Origin: Haliclona indistincta
Lineage: Eukaryota > Porifera > Demospongiae > Haplosclerida > Chalinidae
Length of the DNA stretch: 64,000 bases
Direction: 5' to 3'
NCBI GenBank assembly: GCA_964017065.1
Contig: OZ024789.1
Location: forward strand, 12,580,007-12,644,006
Shown here: piece by piece, positions 29,827-46,715 of the stretch
Position numbering within the stretch: position 1 is the first letter of the stretch
Layout: the number at the start of each line of letters is the position of its first letter
The notes under the pieces: model-generated
Databases searched by the model: none
Seen by the model: the letters and a program-made list of their open reading frames with translations, nothing else
What the model was told of the DNA's origin: nothing
Position numbers and translations under genes: made by a program

Positions 29827-30951
29827 ATGGAAGCCAGCAAATGTGTCTTGGTAGTTGCCTTCCTCCTCGTGGCGGCAGCTTGGCCGTCACACGCCAGGAG
29901 CTGTCCCTGTGCTAGTGAGGAGCTATGCCAACCCATCACTACCTCTCCTGTCAAGGAGGTTCTCGGCTTCATGGTCTCCACTGAAAACTGGCGTCTCTAC
30001 AACTGGACCCAGCTGACCACACTAGCAGTGTTCGTCAAGATGACTCCGCAGCAGCTGAGCGACCTAGTGTGCTTTGCTCACAGCCATAACGTACGAGTCG
30101 TGTTACACGCAAACTACCCACTGACCCACCTTGCAGACACTGCCATGAGGAGCAAATGGGTAGCTGACTTCATTAGTGAGGTGCAAGATGGCTTCTTAGA
30201 CGGTATCAATATTGATATAGAGCAACCTATTACTAAAGACTCCTCTAATGTATCGCTGCTCACTGACCTGGTCCAGGAGGCATATAATCGATTCAAAGCT
30301 ATCAATTCGTCCTATCAGGTGACTTTCGACATCGCCTGGTCTCCGAATGGAATCGATAATCGCTGGTATGATTACAAAGCGCTGGCTTCTTACACTGATT
30401 TCGTGGTTGTGATGTCGTACGATGAACGCAGCCAAATATGGACCGGTCCTTGCATTGCAGGTGCTAACTCCGCTTACCCCACTACTGTGGCTGGTGTATC
30501 ACAATACCTTAGCATGGGTATCCCTCCTAACAAACTGGTCCTTGGTCTACCTTGGTACGGGTATGACTACCCCTGCACAGCTATGTCACGGACCGGTGTC
30601 TGTTCCATCAAGGAAGTCCCGTTCCAAGGTGCTCCCTGCAGTGATGCTGCTGGTACTCAGAGGGATTTTGATAACATTCTCCTCCTGTTAGCTAACTCCT
30701 CTTCTGGCCGCATCTTTGACATAGCTACTGCCTCACCACACTTCAATTACAAGGCAAGCGACGGCAGCCTGCACCAGGTCTGGTATGACGATCCGGAGAG
30801 CCTCGGGATAAAGTTCAAGTACGCTAGAACCCAGCAAATGGCTGGAGTAGCATTCTGGAATATCGACAGCCTAAGCTATAAGCAAGAACAGCCCCAACCT
30901 ACACTGATGATGTGGCAAGCTATTGACACCTTCTTACTGCCGCCATCTTGA
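29827..30951 (+). CDS. CTBS: Di-N-acetylchitobiase (GH18), intronless
   Basis: A 374-residue frame in a single exon. Residues 1-24 are a signal peptide (CVLVVAFLLVAAAWPSHA). The mature start CPCASEELCQPI and the remainder match lysosomal chitobiase, close to the usual ~385 residues. The GH18 catalytic motif DGINIDIE is at 125-132 with Glu132 as proton donor, and the later GH18 barrel motif VVMSYDE is at about 194-200. The enzyme releases GlcNAc from the reducing end of chitobiose cores during lysosomal glycoprotein breakdown. The absence of introns contrasts with the intron-rich neighbours and may reflect retroposition. The gene is convergent with IQSEC; 30952-31570 between them contains no gene. 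Confidence 0.95.
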   Translation: MEASKCVLVVAFLLVAAAWPSHARSCPCASEELCQPITTSPVKEVLGFMVSTENWRLYNWTQLTTLAVFVKMTPQQLSDLVCFAHSHNVRVVLHANYPLTHLADTAMRSKWVADFISEVQDGFLDGINIDIEQPITKDSSNVSLLTDLVQEAYNRFKAINSSYQVTFDIAWSPNGIDNRWYDYKALASYTDFVVVMSYDERSQIWTGPCIAGANSAYPTTVAGVSQYLSMGIPPNKLVLGLPWYGYDYPCTAMSRTGVCSIKEVPFQGAPCSDAAGTQRDFDNILLLLANSSSGRIFDIATASPHFNYKASDGSLHQVWYDDPESLGIKFKYARTQQMAGVAFWNIDSLSYKQEQPQPTLMMWQAIDTFLLPPS

Positions 30952-31570
30952 GTGATGCCGTGTGTACTCAGTGGATTATAGACAGTTTATATTGTCATAT
31001 TGCTATGTCTTGAAATGCTATATTTGAATTTTTATCATAACTCTCTTTATGTAGTTATAACCACAGAATAGTACAGTGACTAAATTAGTCTGGTTAGTTG
31101 ACCTAGTGCCTGTCATACCAAACTCTAAAAGGTGTTGGCTAACAATTAGCTCTCATGGAACTCTGCATGTTGAACCGGCGCAAGGTTTTGTAGAGGGCAT
31201 ACACATGGGTTTAACCCCAACACAACTACTACTTTTTTAACAAGTATTTTAGATCATGTATTTGAGACTACCGGTACAAACCGCATCATAAACAGAATTA
31301 CATTCTATAATATTGTGTCAGAGTGCTCTTTCTCAAATGAAGGTTCCACGTAACTTTGTTTCCTTATGGACGTGCAAGATTTGTGAAGATGTTTTGAAAT
31401 TATGCAAAGAGCAAACATTGGTAATATTTATTATTTTTATGTCGGAATAGCATGAGTGGGCGGTAGTATAGCAATAATGAGGATTATCAACAATAATAGA
31501 TAATAATAAGATAACGGTAAAAATTTTTGAGGTTTACAAGATAAATTTTTCTGTGTTAAATAAATTTTGT

Positions 31571-34500
31571 TTATGAAGATGTCGATTTAGTGCGTGACGT
31601 TTTGCTTTTCTTGGTAAGATTTGAAGAGGACGAGTTTTCACCGGATCCGCTGGACACAGAGAAACGAGTCTTCCATCCTTTCTTCTTGCTGTCCGGAGGA
31701 GGGAGTGTCTTACTGTTAGACATAGATGAAGAAGGGGGAGGGTTCTTGCCAGTAGGAGTGAGTGAACGAGAGCGTATCTTCCTAGGATCTTCACTGCTGG
31801 CTGACGATGGTACCACTAGCATGGAGCGTTTGTCGGGAGTGACCGGGCGATTTCTTCTCTTGCCTGGAGGTGTGCTTTGAGCTATAGGGACATTAGGGGC
31901 GGGGCTTGTAGCGTGGGGTGAGTCGAACCCAGAGTCCTTAGAGGAACGCTTGATATCTACCTCCTGTAGTAGTAGAGAGAGCGGCAGGTAAACCATTGCA
32001 CAGCAGTGCTTGAGAATGGTACAAAAACTTGTTTGGTGATCAAAGTCATGCTTACGTCTTTCATAGCAAATTTTTGCTTAAAATAGCCAGCTAGCTAGGG
32101 ACCAAACAGTACAGTGGAACCTGTCTATAGCGATCACTGCCTGCTTATAACAGCCAGCTAGCTAGGGACCAAACAGCACAGTGGAACCTATCTAAAAGTC
32201 ACCACCTGCTTAATTCTGTGCTTTTAACAAAAATTAGACCATACCACGTGACTTTCGACCAATCAGATCGCTCAAAAAGTGTGCATTAAATAGCTTAATG
32301 CACACTTTTATTAATGCACCTCGTGGATTAAGTTCTTAATGCACACTTTTATTAATGCACCTCGTCGATTAAGTTCTTAATGCACACTTTTAGGTAAAAC
32401 ATATTTATTGCTAGTTAATAGTTATAACAATTGTGGTATTAACGACTTCCTTTGTGCTCAAATTCATGCTTCACTACCAATGACCAGCTCACAGTGAGAC
32501 CTGTCGACAGTGTTCACTGGCTATTGCTACTTGTAGCTAGCCCCAATAGTTACAGCAACTAGCTACTCACCGTGCTAGCAGTAGACACACACCAAGCATC
32601 TTGCACACTAGCGCCCACACTCCTCATATCCTGCACTGATGCTGACATTGTGATCGTTGACAAGAGGTCACCAGCTACTGAGTCCCGGTTCCCACGCTTC
32701 TCCTTGAGATCTGGGAACGAGGCTTTGCTCTTAAGGGTGGAGCCTAGCTCGAGAATACGCTCTCTCTCCATCTCAGTCAACTGCGAAGATCAGAGAAAAA
32801 TGAAAGTTTTAACATCGCTATAACAACTCACCTCTTCAATAGCGTCATTGAGGTACTTGCAGAGCAGTTTGCGATCCTCCTCACAATCACAGTTACATTG
32901 GTATTTCTATAATGACAGACACAGCGCCATGGTAACAGCAGCTATCAATGTATCAGCTATCAATGTATCAGCTATCAATGTATCAGCTATCAATGTATCA
33001 GCTATCAATGTATCAGCTATCAATGTATCAGCTATCAATGCTCTCACCTGTCCATCAAATGTTCTTTGAACACAAACTCCAAATTTGAACGCTAAGACAA
33101 GGAAGAACAATGATTAGTAACTCATAGATGCATACTGTAAAAAGTAGAAATTTCGCAGTGCTATATTATTTTCGTGAAATTTGTTCTCAGATTTGCAGAA
33201 TTTTGCATTTTGGAGATTGTCCTGTATAGACCATTTTAGTCGCTAATAGGCGCGAACGGTATTGTGCTGCAGGTCAAACGCTTTGCTGGCTGTTCGAGAG
33301 ATAGAAACACGCGTTTTTAAGCTCTAATAACTCATACGAGCACTATACTTTCGTTTGTGTACGCTAAGTACCTAGCTAAGCAGCAAAATACGAAGCCTTG
33401 TGTTAATTTGCCTGCACCAAAATACCGTCAAAATGGCGGCGTCGACCCGGTCATGTCCGGGCGAAGGCGGAAAAACTATTAGTGCCTAAAATGGTCTATA
33501 AATGTGATTGGCTAAATCGATAAAATTTGACGATTGAATACCACTTGCGGAATTCAGCTTAGGAAGAATAGCTATGTCCTTGGTATATATAATTATGCGT
33601 CTTACCTGATGTGCTGAATTCTAGTACTTGTGCATTAAGTAGTGACCACGCCCTCTTAAAGTCATAGGTGGGGTTCCGTCCACCGATAGGCTTTGTCACC
33701 TACAGAAAGGGTCACATGACTAATAGTGCAGATCATGTGACATACCAGGAAGACGTCGTTGAAGATGAACAACATACGACGATGACGAGAAACCAGCGGC
33801 TTCTTGTTGATGTTCATTACTTCAGACACCTCAAGTTTATGAAGGAATTGTCTTTGAGGATTGATCAGTCGCTGGATGAAGAGAGATTAGTGAGTGAGTG
33901 GGTGAGTGAGTGGGTGAGTGAGCGAGTGAGTGAGTGAGTGGGTGGGTGAGTGAGTGGGTGAGTGAGTGAGTGGGTGAGTGAGCGAGTGAGTGAGTGAGTG
34001 AGTGAGTGAGTGAGTGAGTGAGTGAGTGAGTGAATGAGTGAGTGAGTGAGTGTAGTCTTACCGGGCAGCTTGCTCCAACTATCGAGCGCTGGATGTCATT
34101 TACCTCTTTAGTGTGGTCAACTCCTGTGGTAAACTCCAACTATGGGAGGAGTCAGAGTGGTGAGTGATAATGCACGCTAAATGTATAGTTATTCTCACTT
34201 TAGACACTCGGTCGTAAATTGCTAATAGAAAATCTTCAGGATAGTCCTCATCATCATTAGTACCTGATGGAACAAAAATTTAAAACAATCATCAAAATTT
34301 TAAAGACAACAATAAAAAAAGATCATTGATCACACAATTTTAAATACTTATCCAAAATTACTATCAAAAATTTTTCAAATGTAAATTCATTTTAGACAGA
34401 TATTTTTACCTCTGTTCATTCTTAGCCAGTCTGTCTTGGTCATGTGACGTCTTACGGCAGGGTTATGTAGGTCAGTATGCACCATCATGGTAGCAAACGC

Positions 34501-35527
34501 CAGCACGTAGGCTGCGTCTTCACTGTTGATAATACCACACTCATTGTGGCGGTAATATTCCCCAGCAAACACCTGATTGGTCGGAAAAAAATATTCAAGG
34601 TAAATATTCAAGGTAAAAATATTCAAGATGCTATGTACAGCGTTCCTATCACTCATTCATAAATGTTAGCCTGTTCCTAAATTTAATCTTATAGCACAAT
34701 AATACGTTTTTAAGTTTATTTATTGTAGGCTCAGCCCCGTTTTAAATTCTCAGCCCCAAATAATGACCAGAGTCAAGCAATCAACACGCTATACTTGGAG
34801 AATTCAAATTTAGCAGCTAAGCACCGCAGAGATGATCACAGAATACTCCCAGATCAACAATAACAGAAATCATACTATTAGTGAAAAATTAATCTGTTTA
34901 ACCAACAACTAACATAATTATCACACATACAGAAGCCATACACGATCAAAGGATAACAAATTATCACTAATACACTCAATCTAGCTCACCTGCATTATCT
35001 TGTCAATTTTTTGTGCTTCGCCCTGCGAGAAACAAAAAAAACAACCATTATCACATGCTAGTCACACTACTGTCACATGATACCAACCTAGCTGTCGATG
35101 ACTGCACTATGTAATGTGCGCTATGGTGCACTTAATAACTATTAATAACTCACCGGCATTCTGAACAACTGCTGGAAGTGACGCAGCGCCCCGTCTATAG
35201 TCTTACCGCTCAAGTCAATGAGCTCAACCAAACATCTGTAAAAACATCATCAAAGTTCAAAATCGCGCAATTGAAGTAAAATTTTAGTCCACTCACTCAA
35301 GAACTGCTATGTTGAAGTCGTAGCGTATCTCTCCCACGAATTCTCCGATCTTTTCTTTGCTCAATCCGTACTGAGTGTGGAGGAATTTAGCTACAGCTTG
35401 TGGGTGGTCCTCCAGGACACCTTGATAGACAAGATACTGAATCCCTTTAGTGGGCTTCCTGGAGAGAGAGGAAGGGAGGGAGAGGGAGGGAGGGAGAGAG
35501 AGAGAGAGAGAGAGGGAGGGAGGGAGG

Positions 35528-35606
<79 letters not shown>

Positions 35607-38600
35607 CAGAGAGAGAGACAGAGAAGTGTAATGAAGGTTCTGATAATAAAATACACAAGGTAGCACAAGCAAATTGGGAAAGCGACAAAAAATTTGTTGA
35701 ATGCCAGAACAAGGTATTGTCTCATGCATTATATAGTGGACCAGTGTGAGAGGTCACACAGTGAACTGAAACCATGACAATATGAACCATTAAACTTCCC
35801 TTATGACAACCAGTGGTAGACAGTGATACTACTCACCATGCAGTGATTAGATTGTGTGATGGTACCAGCACTATGAGCTGTGCTAGCTGTCATATTCAAT
35901 TATTGTTTATTACAATAACTACAACAGTATTCTGCTACATGTAAAGTATGTACAGCAGGAACGACACCTCAGTCTACAGCATGTATAGGATAGTTCATAA
36001 CACCTGGCATCAATATTCTGTGATGCTGTAACTGACTAGTCCTCTTCTTGTGCAAAAGAACTTGCATTTTGAATTCTGTGCAGTTGCAAGTGATACAAAT
36101 CAGCTCAGGCTCATTTCTGTATTCACTAGCAGCATGACTAAACATATCTTAGTACAAAACAGCAGATTCATCACATTCTGTTCTACTGTACACATTGTTC
36201 AAAGTTGTTCTGTTGACAAAGCTGTTGTTATTATGTGTACCAATGCTTGTACACAGAGACTAGTCGGAAGCATAGGACAATGCATTGTTAGTTACGATCC
36301 TGATATGACAAGATACAGTATTTACTAGAGCTAGAACAGACTATTGTTAAGCTGACATAGTCTTAGCTTCCTGTGGAACAGACTCGTACACACGTACATA
36401 GGTGCCTGGGAACGAGAACTGGACTAGAAAATTAGCCGCCAGACAAAATGTGTGTATGAGCATCGACATACCTAAATAAGTCACTGAAAGTTGAAGAGGT
36501 TAAGTACTATTTCTATGTGCAGTAAAGGCACTCAAACCACTTGATATCAAGCTATTGTTGCTGTGGGTAGAAGTGATCGTGCTTTCCTTAAAGCAAGAGA
36601 TGAATCGAAAGTGCATGAACTGGGTACATTACAGTATTGATCACAAGCTGCATTAGATGTTAGGACCTGTTTGAATAACACTGTGTCAGAGGAAAGAGAG
36701 TTGTCTAAATCACTAGTCAATGTTTACCCAATGCTCAGATTCAGCGTGTGTGTGTATGTGTGTGTGTGTGTGTGGTAGTTCAGCTGTGCATACCATGATA
36801 CAGGTATACACACACACAGTCTGTACAGAGCTATAACTAGTCAAATGAGTTATTGCAGCTATTTGCAATTCAGTAGACAAAACTAGATATTGAACAGCAC
36901 AGGCAAGGCAACAGACAGACAAATGGACGGATGGTCTCATGGACGGACAGACAGACAGACGTAAGACACAGACATAATAAGCAAAAACCTTAAGGCTAAG
37001 TGTCAGCAAACAGAACTGATCATAGACATAAGTACAGAGAAAGAGACGGATGAAGTAACATAAGTACATGTACATGCAGAGAAGGAGACCGATGATGTAA
37101 CATAAGTACAGAGAAAGGGAGAGTTATTCAAAAGCAACTACCATCACACAATTTAGGAATAATGATTTATTATGGACTAGACTTCACGGCGCAGTTTTAC
37201 CTGATGGGACATGTGAATTACAACTAAAAAACAATATTAGCTCATAATATTTGTAGGTTTCCTCAATCAGCGTGCTTTGTTGCAGGTTGTAGCGTTACAG
37301 CTTACTTGTTGAATATGTTGATGCCGATGTTTGTCTTCCTCTTTAGTGTAGAAGCACTCTCTTGCTGTGGGGTGCCTGGTCGATGGCCTACCTCCATTGG
37401 GAATATCTCCTCCATGTTCTGTAGTGAGAGGCCGGAGAAGATGCTGGGAGACTTCTCGATGTGTGGGGTAGAGAGAGCATCGGATGAGAGAGAGCAGGGT
37501 AGCCGAGCAGAATCAGGCATAGCTTCATCAGCTGCCTCACTGATGGTCAGAGCTGGGAAGGGTTCGTCGACCAGAGGAGAGTCAGAGAGAGAGTTGTTTC
37601 GGATCAGCACATCACGACGACTGATGTGAGGAGAGATGCCCATACTGCGAGACGTGATCTGCTTGTGAGCTGCTTGCACTCGTTGCATGGGGTCCACCGA
37701 GGGTGCACTAACGTCTCTACGATACTTCTTCGGCCCGATCATACTGGGGCGGCGACCACGAGGGTACTTCACAGAGAAGGCCCTCCTCCTCACCATAGTG
37801 TCTTGTTGCTGTCGACGGATCTCTATGAACCTCTTCCGTATCTTGTACTCCCGATAAGCGACCTGTATACAGGTAGCCGCCTTCACGGCTCGCTCCAGAC
37901 CACCATATTTCTTTCCTATCGCTTTATGCATCATCTCCTGTATCTTCATCTCCATATCGGGCGAGAGATAGGTTAGGTCTTCAACGATAATCCGCTGCCC
38001 TCGTCTTGGGAAGGAATTCTGTCTTCTTAGTGCGTGTGACGTCTGCTTCTTGCCAGCGCCTCCAACCCTCCTGCAACTTCTCTCCCCCAGCGAGTTAACA
38101 GCAACCGTTGCTAGTCTCTGCCTCATCGGAAGAGGTCCGTCATTATCATCATCAAACTCCTCATCAGGAGTTTGAAATCGTTGTGACCCTAAAGTGTTGA
38201 ATTTCACTAAACCATGTTTCTTGGGTTGCTCTGACGGTTCCTCTTTGGAAGGCGTCGGTGAAGTGCTGAACACCTCAACACTTGACTCGGCACTTGAGTC
38301 AGTGCTCATTGCTGAGGAGCATCGCACGCTGGTCATATCTGGTACCTCTGACTGTAGGGTGGAGGCTGAAGTAGCGAGGTAGCTGCGTCTGCTATTGGTC
38401 GGCAGAGTTACTTTCTTGGGCAGCGTGGGTGTTGGGGATTCCGTGTCCTCGTAATCAGTATCAGAGCTGCTGTCTTCTTCTTCTTCCTCGTCAACTTGAG
38501 AGGGTATAGGCAGCAGTGGTCTATTGAGTGCTGGAGGAGGAGGAGGAGTAGGGGATTGCTGCAGCAACTGTGGATGTGTGCCTGCACTGGGTCGCCTGTA

Positions 38601-40942
38601 AGAGAGAAAAGAAAAAGAGGCTGACACTCAATAGTTACAGAACATCCCTCATGACAAAGGCTTAGCTACTTCAGAGATTTCTTTGTTCCTTTACCTGGTG
38701 TTCTGGTTCGTCGATTTTCACACCGTGTCGTCGACTCGTCCCACGGGACGAAGTCTTTTTACGGACGAAGTCAAAGCCCGCAACAGCCGGCTAATAGCAT
38801 TAGCAAGCGCTGCTCGAACTGACGAATTCACTCGCTACTGCTCGATGTGCAGATATAAAAAGGTATTATGGAATTTGCTTTTAATAACTGCAGAGGGCTG
38901 CTATGTAAACGAGCGGTCAGCGTTTGCAATACAGCGAGGCTTCGTTGAAACAGCAGATTAGCTTCGCTTGCACGGCTTCTATGTTCTGTTTGAAACCAGC
39001 CAAGCGCAAGCATGAAACGTGTGGGAGCAATAAAAATAGAGTCGCTCTATGAGACTAATGAACCGACAACTCACACGCATTCCAGGTCGCAATATAATGG
39101 TCTGTTTTAGTTAATTCAAAGACTAAGTCGACATGATATTGAATCTTGATTGAAGTAATGTCTACACCTTGTTGACATCCCATTGACAAACATTAGGAAT
39201 ATTTCACTAGAGAGCACCGACCGCTCACTCTGTTGCATGCAAATGATATAGAGACTGTGTAATGCTTCCGAGAAATGAATGGAAGGCTGGAAGCTACACA
39301 CACCTGGCTTCAGTTCTTCCTCTTTTCCTCCATTCACTAGATTAAATCACGGTTCTCTATAATTACAGCTAACAGCCTTATGCACGCGGCAACTATCACT
39401 GAATCAAACCGATCGTTAAAAACTCATTAAGTCACTAATGATTTGTTATGATAGGTCAGCGCACGGCCTCTTACACACACGACAAGCAGCTCCAATGTCA
39501 CATTACTGCATGCCCTAAATAGTGCCATACAAATCTCAGTAATTCTATCACTTCCCGTCTGGTACTATGCTAAACCACTCTCTCCTAAACGTAACATTAC
39601 ATGTACAGCCAGGAAGTACCAAAATGGAAATGGTAGTTCACAATTCTGGCATAGCTCTGTGTTCTCCGGTCCAAGCTGCCAGCTGTTAGATTTGCAAAAG
39701 GCAATACATCCATTATGGGGTCGTGAGTTATTAATTTGTCTAGTCGATGGATAGACAATGCTGAGCTACATTTTAGGGCATGGTTGTCCTGGCTGAAAAT
39801 CAAATACTGACGTGTTTGTTTATTTGCTGCATGATGTGTTTTGTGAGCAAAGTGTACTTGGTCAAAGTGACACAAAGATTCTATGTTTAATCCTGTAAAC
39901 ATACGTTTAATGTTGAAAATTCACAGTTGATGCTGGAACTGTGAAAGGACAACACCTGTTCAATACAGTGCACTTTGTGGGCGACTGCTCAATGGAATTT
40001 GCATTGAGAGAGAGATGGATTCAAACTGCAGCCACTAGGGTGCATGAATATCATTACTAATGCCGCTAACATTATTCATAGACTGAGTAACCCTGTTTAT
40101 CATAGTTGTCAATACACAGATTCTTCAACAGTACAATAGCTACTGTGTGGGATGACCTAACATTGCTTGCATGAGCGGTGGGCGAGAGCTACTGACAAAT
40201 ATTTTCCAAAATGCTTATGTACAACTGATATGTTACAATAATAGCCAGCTCGAGTACTCCAAAGGTCGAATGCTTCAAACGTATCGAGTGTTCAAGTGTA
40301 GTCACGTCTTGCAAAACAAAGAAGCACAATACAACAAGCCTATACTTTATTTTTTCTATAATTGCTGGGATTGCAGATATGTAAATTCATTGGTGACAAT
40401 ATGGCTGGCATCCAATGATGTCAGTCTATGAGCTAGCTACAGTGGTCTAACAGTTGACTAGGTACTGATCAACACGCCTGATTGTGTTGGGCAAACATTT
40501 TGATAGGTAGATGCGAGCCAATAGTATTACTACTAGTGAAGCCATTTCGCGCCAGTAAGCGTGGGAAATGAAGATACATTTGAGATCCAAGATGAAAATG
40601 AGTGCTAAGAAGATCATAATCAGGTTCAAACACACACATTTGAGCTGACCTGTCTGGTGAGCCGCTCCGGTTCTGCAGCATAGCTAGTCCGCTGTGCAGC
40701 ATGGAAAGGGAGTTACGTCTGCTCAAGTTGGCTATCTCTGCTGTCAGTTGAGCGTTCTGCACTCTCAGATCATCCCGTTGCTTGCGTAGAGAGTCGGTCT
40801 GAGCACACAGTTGAGTATCCCGCTGCTTGAGGCGGTCGATCTCCTGCTGCTGTCTGTCAATGGTCTCCTGCAGCCTCTTAACGAGAGTCTGAGCTTGCTG
40901 GTAGTCATTCTCCTGCCAGGGCTGGCGCTCTTCGGTCGCCAT
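31571..40942 (-). CDS. IQSEC1: IQ-motif and Sec7-domain ArfGEF (IQSEC/BRAG), 14 exons
   Basis: Exons in transcript order: 40942-40650, 38595-37306, 35458-35297, 35235-35154, 35022-34990, 34572-34410, 34263-34199, 34139-34062, 33871-33746, 33699-33606, 33091-33048, 32906-32832, 32780-32571, 31963-31571; 1035 residues. It has an N-terminal coiled coil (about 10-80), disordered linker, IQ motif at about 338-354 (CIQVAYREYKIRKRF), then KTNIGINIFNKKPTKGIQY opening the Sec7 domain (to about 696). The glutamic finger FRMPGEAQKI (Glu611) is intact, so Arf GDP-GTP exchange is expected. A PH domain follows (RRMLFIFNDVFLVTKP), then a Ser/Pro-rich tail. BRAG proteins activate Arf6-class GTPases in endocytic and adhesion traffic. 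The symbol denotes the IQSEC1/2/3 group. It shares a 289-base promoter region with PDCL. Confidence 0.93.
32100..32400. repeat. Direct repeats in the last IQSEC intron
   Basis: Two copies of a ~65-base unit (agctagggaccaaacag...acagtggaacct) are followed by three copies of a ~41-base unit with core ttaatgcacacttttattaa. The acagtggaacct string is also the end of MITEs at 46118 and 56671, so this is probably a broken copy of that family. Confidence 0.5.
32937..33040 (+). repeat. 15-bp tandem repeat (gtatcagctatcaat), ~7 copies
   Basis: Seven perfect copies in a short IQSEC intron, immediately beyond the donor of exon 11. Its period is a multiple of three and it reads open on both strands (INVSAINVSA), but it is intronic. 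Confidence 0.9.
33226..33499. mobile_element. MITE with 25-bp inverted ends in an IQSEC intron
   Basis: Left end tatagaccattttagtcgct and right end ...gcctaaaatggtctata are imperfect inverted repeats of about 25 bases. The ~270-base element lies between IQSEC exons 10 and 11 and has no coding content. It is distinct from the other MITE families in the window. Confidence 0.6.
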
Positions 40943-41231
40943 TGCCACACAATAGGGATCTCTGTGTGTGTTCTGCAATGCTGGAATGAGCTAATCCAGG
41001 GAGCCAGCACTAGTTAATGCAACCGAGGGCGTGGCACTGGATGATAAACGTTGAACCACAAACCGCAAAGCTCATCACTCCAGTAATCTTCTGAGGTGTT
41101 GAGTGCGCGGCGATGCACGGAGATGAGCGGGAAAGGCGGAGCGTAAAAATTAAGGGAGCAAGTGAGATTTCGACAAGAGATCACCTCGTGAAAAATCTCG
41201 TGCTACGATCTCGCCGCTGCTAGTGTTAGTG
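40943..41231. promoter_or_regulatory. Bidirectional promoter region, IQSEC / PDCL
   Basis: The 289 bases between the two divergent ATGs must hold both 5' UTRs and promoters. The sequence is relatively GC-rich, with gcgcggcgatgc and gggaaaggcggagcg, and has no TATA box. Confidence 0.55.
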
Positions 41232-45207
<3,976 letters not shown>

Positions 45208-45409
45208 CTATAACTAGCTCCTCCTCTCGTTAACGATAATTACTGTATACAATAATAATTATTCATCATTGTACGAATACCTGAATACGATTGACTTAAT
45301 ATTATTAACTAGCATTTAAAAACGATATAAATTTTTGTTGCTGTACAGTAAAGATTGAAATCAAGTGTCAAATAATACAAATTTTTGAATTCGAATATTC
45401 ACTGACAAA

Positions 45410-45720
45410 TCAGAATGAGTAGACTGTAATGGTCATATCAACATCGCAGAATATTTCCTGTATCATCGCTCTCACGTTGTCCCAGTCTAGTTTGTCGAGG
45501 CCGCAGCCAATACGAGGGAGACAGAGATGTGTGACACTGTTAATCTGTACATGAGCCAGCATGCACTGCAAGGATTGACGGAGAGTGTCGTATGTCGGTT
45601 TATGGAAGCATCTCTCCTTCGTTACCTAGAGGGAAAGAGAGAGAGAGAGAGAGCGAGGAAGGGAGAGGGAGAGAGAGAGAGGGAGGGAGGGAGAGAGAGG
45701 GAGAGAGAGAGGGAGGGAGA

Positions 45721-45769
<49 letters not shown>

Positions 45770-46715
45770 AAGGAAGGAGGAAAAATGATGAATAAACATG
45801 TCAGATTTAAATCATATTGTTTGTGGAGGAAAATTAGCATTATGGCACTCAATAAGGAAATATTATTGAACTTTCGTTACGTATTCCATGTTATATGGAT
45901 CGAAGTCTATTGTCCCGTGACGACTTTCACAGGGAACTATAGACTAGATCTCTCGAGGGATCTGGACCATAGTGTGCTTTTAGCAAAGATGCTGTGTGTA
46001 ATGCACTGATTATGTATTGGACTCACAAGATAGTAGATGAACCTGGTGTCTCTGTGTAGCACAGCCATACCTCCAACTCTTGCATCTGTAGCTCACAACA
46101 ATACATGTAATACAACTATAGTGGAGCCTGTCTAAGACAGACACCGTTGGGACTAACAAAACATTGACAGAGTGTCCTCTGTTGAGGGGTTTATTGTACA
46201 TTATGTGGGTTATAATCATTAAGTGTCCATTATAGAGGGATGAAGGGTGTGGTGTCTGCTAGGAAGGGTTCCACTGTAGATCACCCACCCACTCACTCAC
46301 TCACATACCCACCCACCCACTCACCCTGTTCTTTGAGAGTCCTAAGTCCTCTAAACCTCTCTTTGAAGATGACAGCAATTCCTTTAGACATGCTCAAGTC
46401 TCTACTGACACAATGACCCAATGAAGCTGACTCTGGACATGCGAACAGATCTCCTCTCTTCTCATTGAATTTTAGTAATGTCGGAACAGTCCCTAAGAAG
46501 CCACACTTGTCCGGTAGTGATAGTGGACCAGCTGTCGGTGAGTCGGATTGTTGTCTCGATTTTGAACGAGTAGCAGCTGGTTTACAGCCGTTCTGAACAC
46601 GTGAATGTGTTTTCCGTGATTTGGTGGCACTATATACGACATTCTTCCGACCAGAGAACGTACGGCTGCCTTGCGCTGGTACAAAAACACAGCTAGGCAA
46701 GGTCTTCTGCGCCAT
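45410..46715 (-). CDS. OARD1: ADP-ribose glycohydrolase OARD1 (macro domain), 3 exons
   Basis: Exons: 46715-46325, 46085-46027, 45625-45410; 221 residues, about 70 more than human OARD1. The extra N-terminal part is basic and Ser/Lys-rich (GRKNVVYSATKSRKTHSR). The macro domain runs from about 80 to 221: EKRGDLFACPESASLGHCVS, MSKGIAVIFKERF, GGMAVLHRDTRFIYYLVTK, HKPTYDTLRQSL, LPRIGCGLDKLDW and VDMTITVYSF. Lys153 and Asp194 correspond to the catalytic Lys84 and Asp125 of the human enzyme, so removal of glutamate-linked or O-acyl ADP-ribose is expected. The basic extension could be a targeting sequence. Intron 1 starts as a GTGAGTGGGTGG repeat. Confidence 0.93.
46118..46277. mobile_element. MITE with 'agtggaacc' ends (copy in OARD1 intron 1)
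   Basis: Left end tatagtggagcctgtctaag and right end ggaagggttccactgtaga are inverted repeats. Internal segments (gttgaggggtttattgtaca, attatgtgggttataatcat) match, reversed, the element at 56671. Copies of this type resemble mariner-derived MITEs. Confidence 0.7.

Noticed and set aside
32848..33069. Frame with repeated INVSA
   Set aside because: It is the 15-bp tandem repeat, whose period is a multiple of three, within an IQSEC intron; not a protein.
36050..36328. Open frames in the 1.85 kb IQSEC intron 2
   Set aside because: No family resemblance or splice signals; the IQSEC frame passes cleanly from 37306 to 35458.
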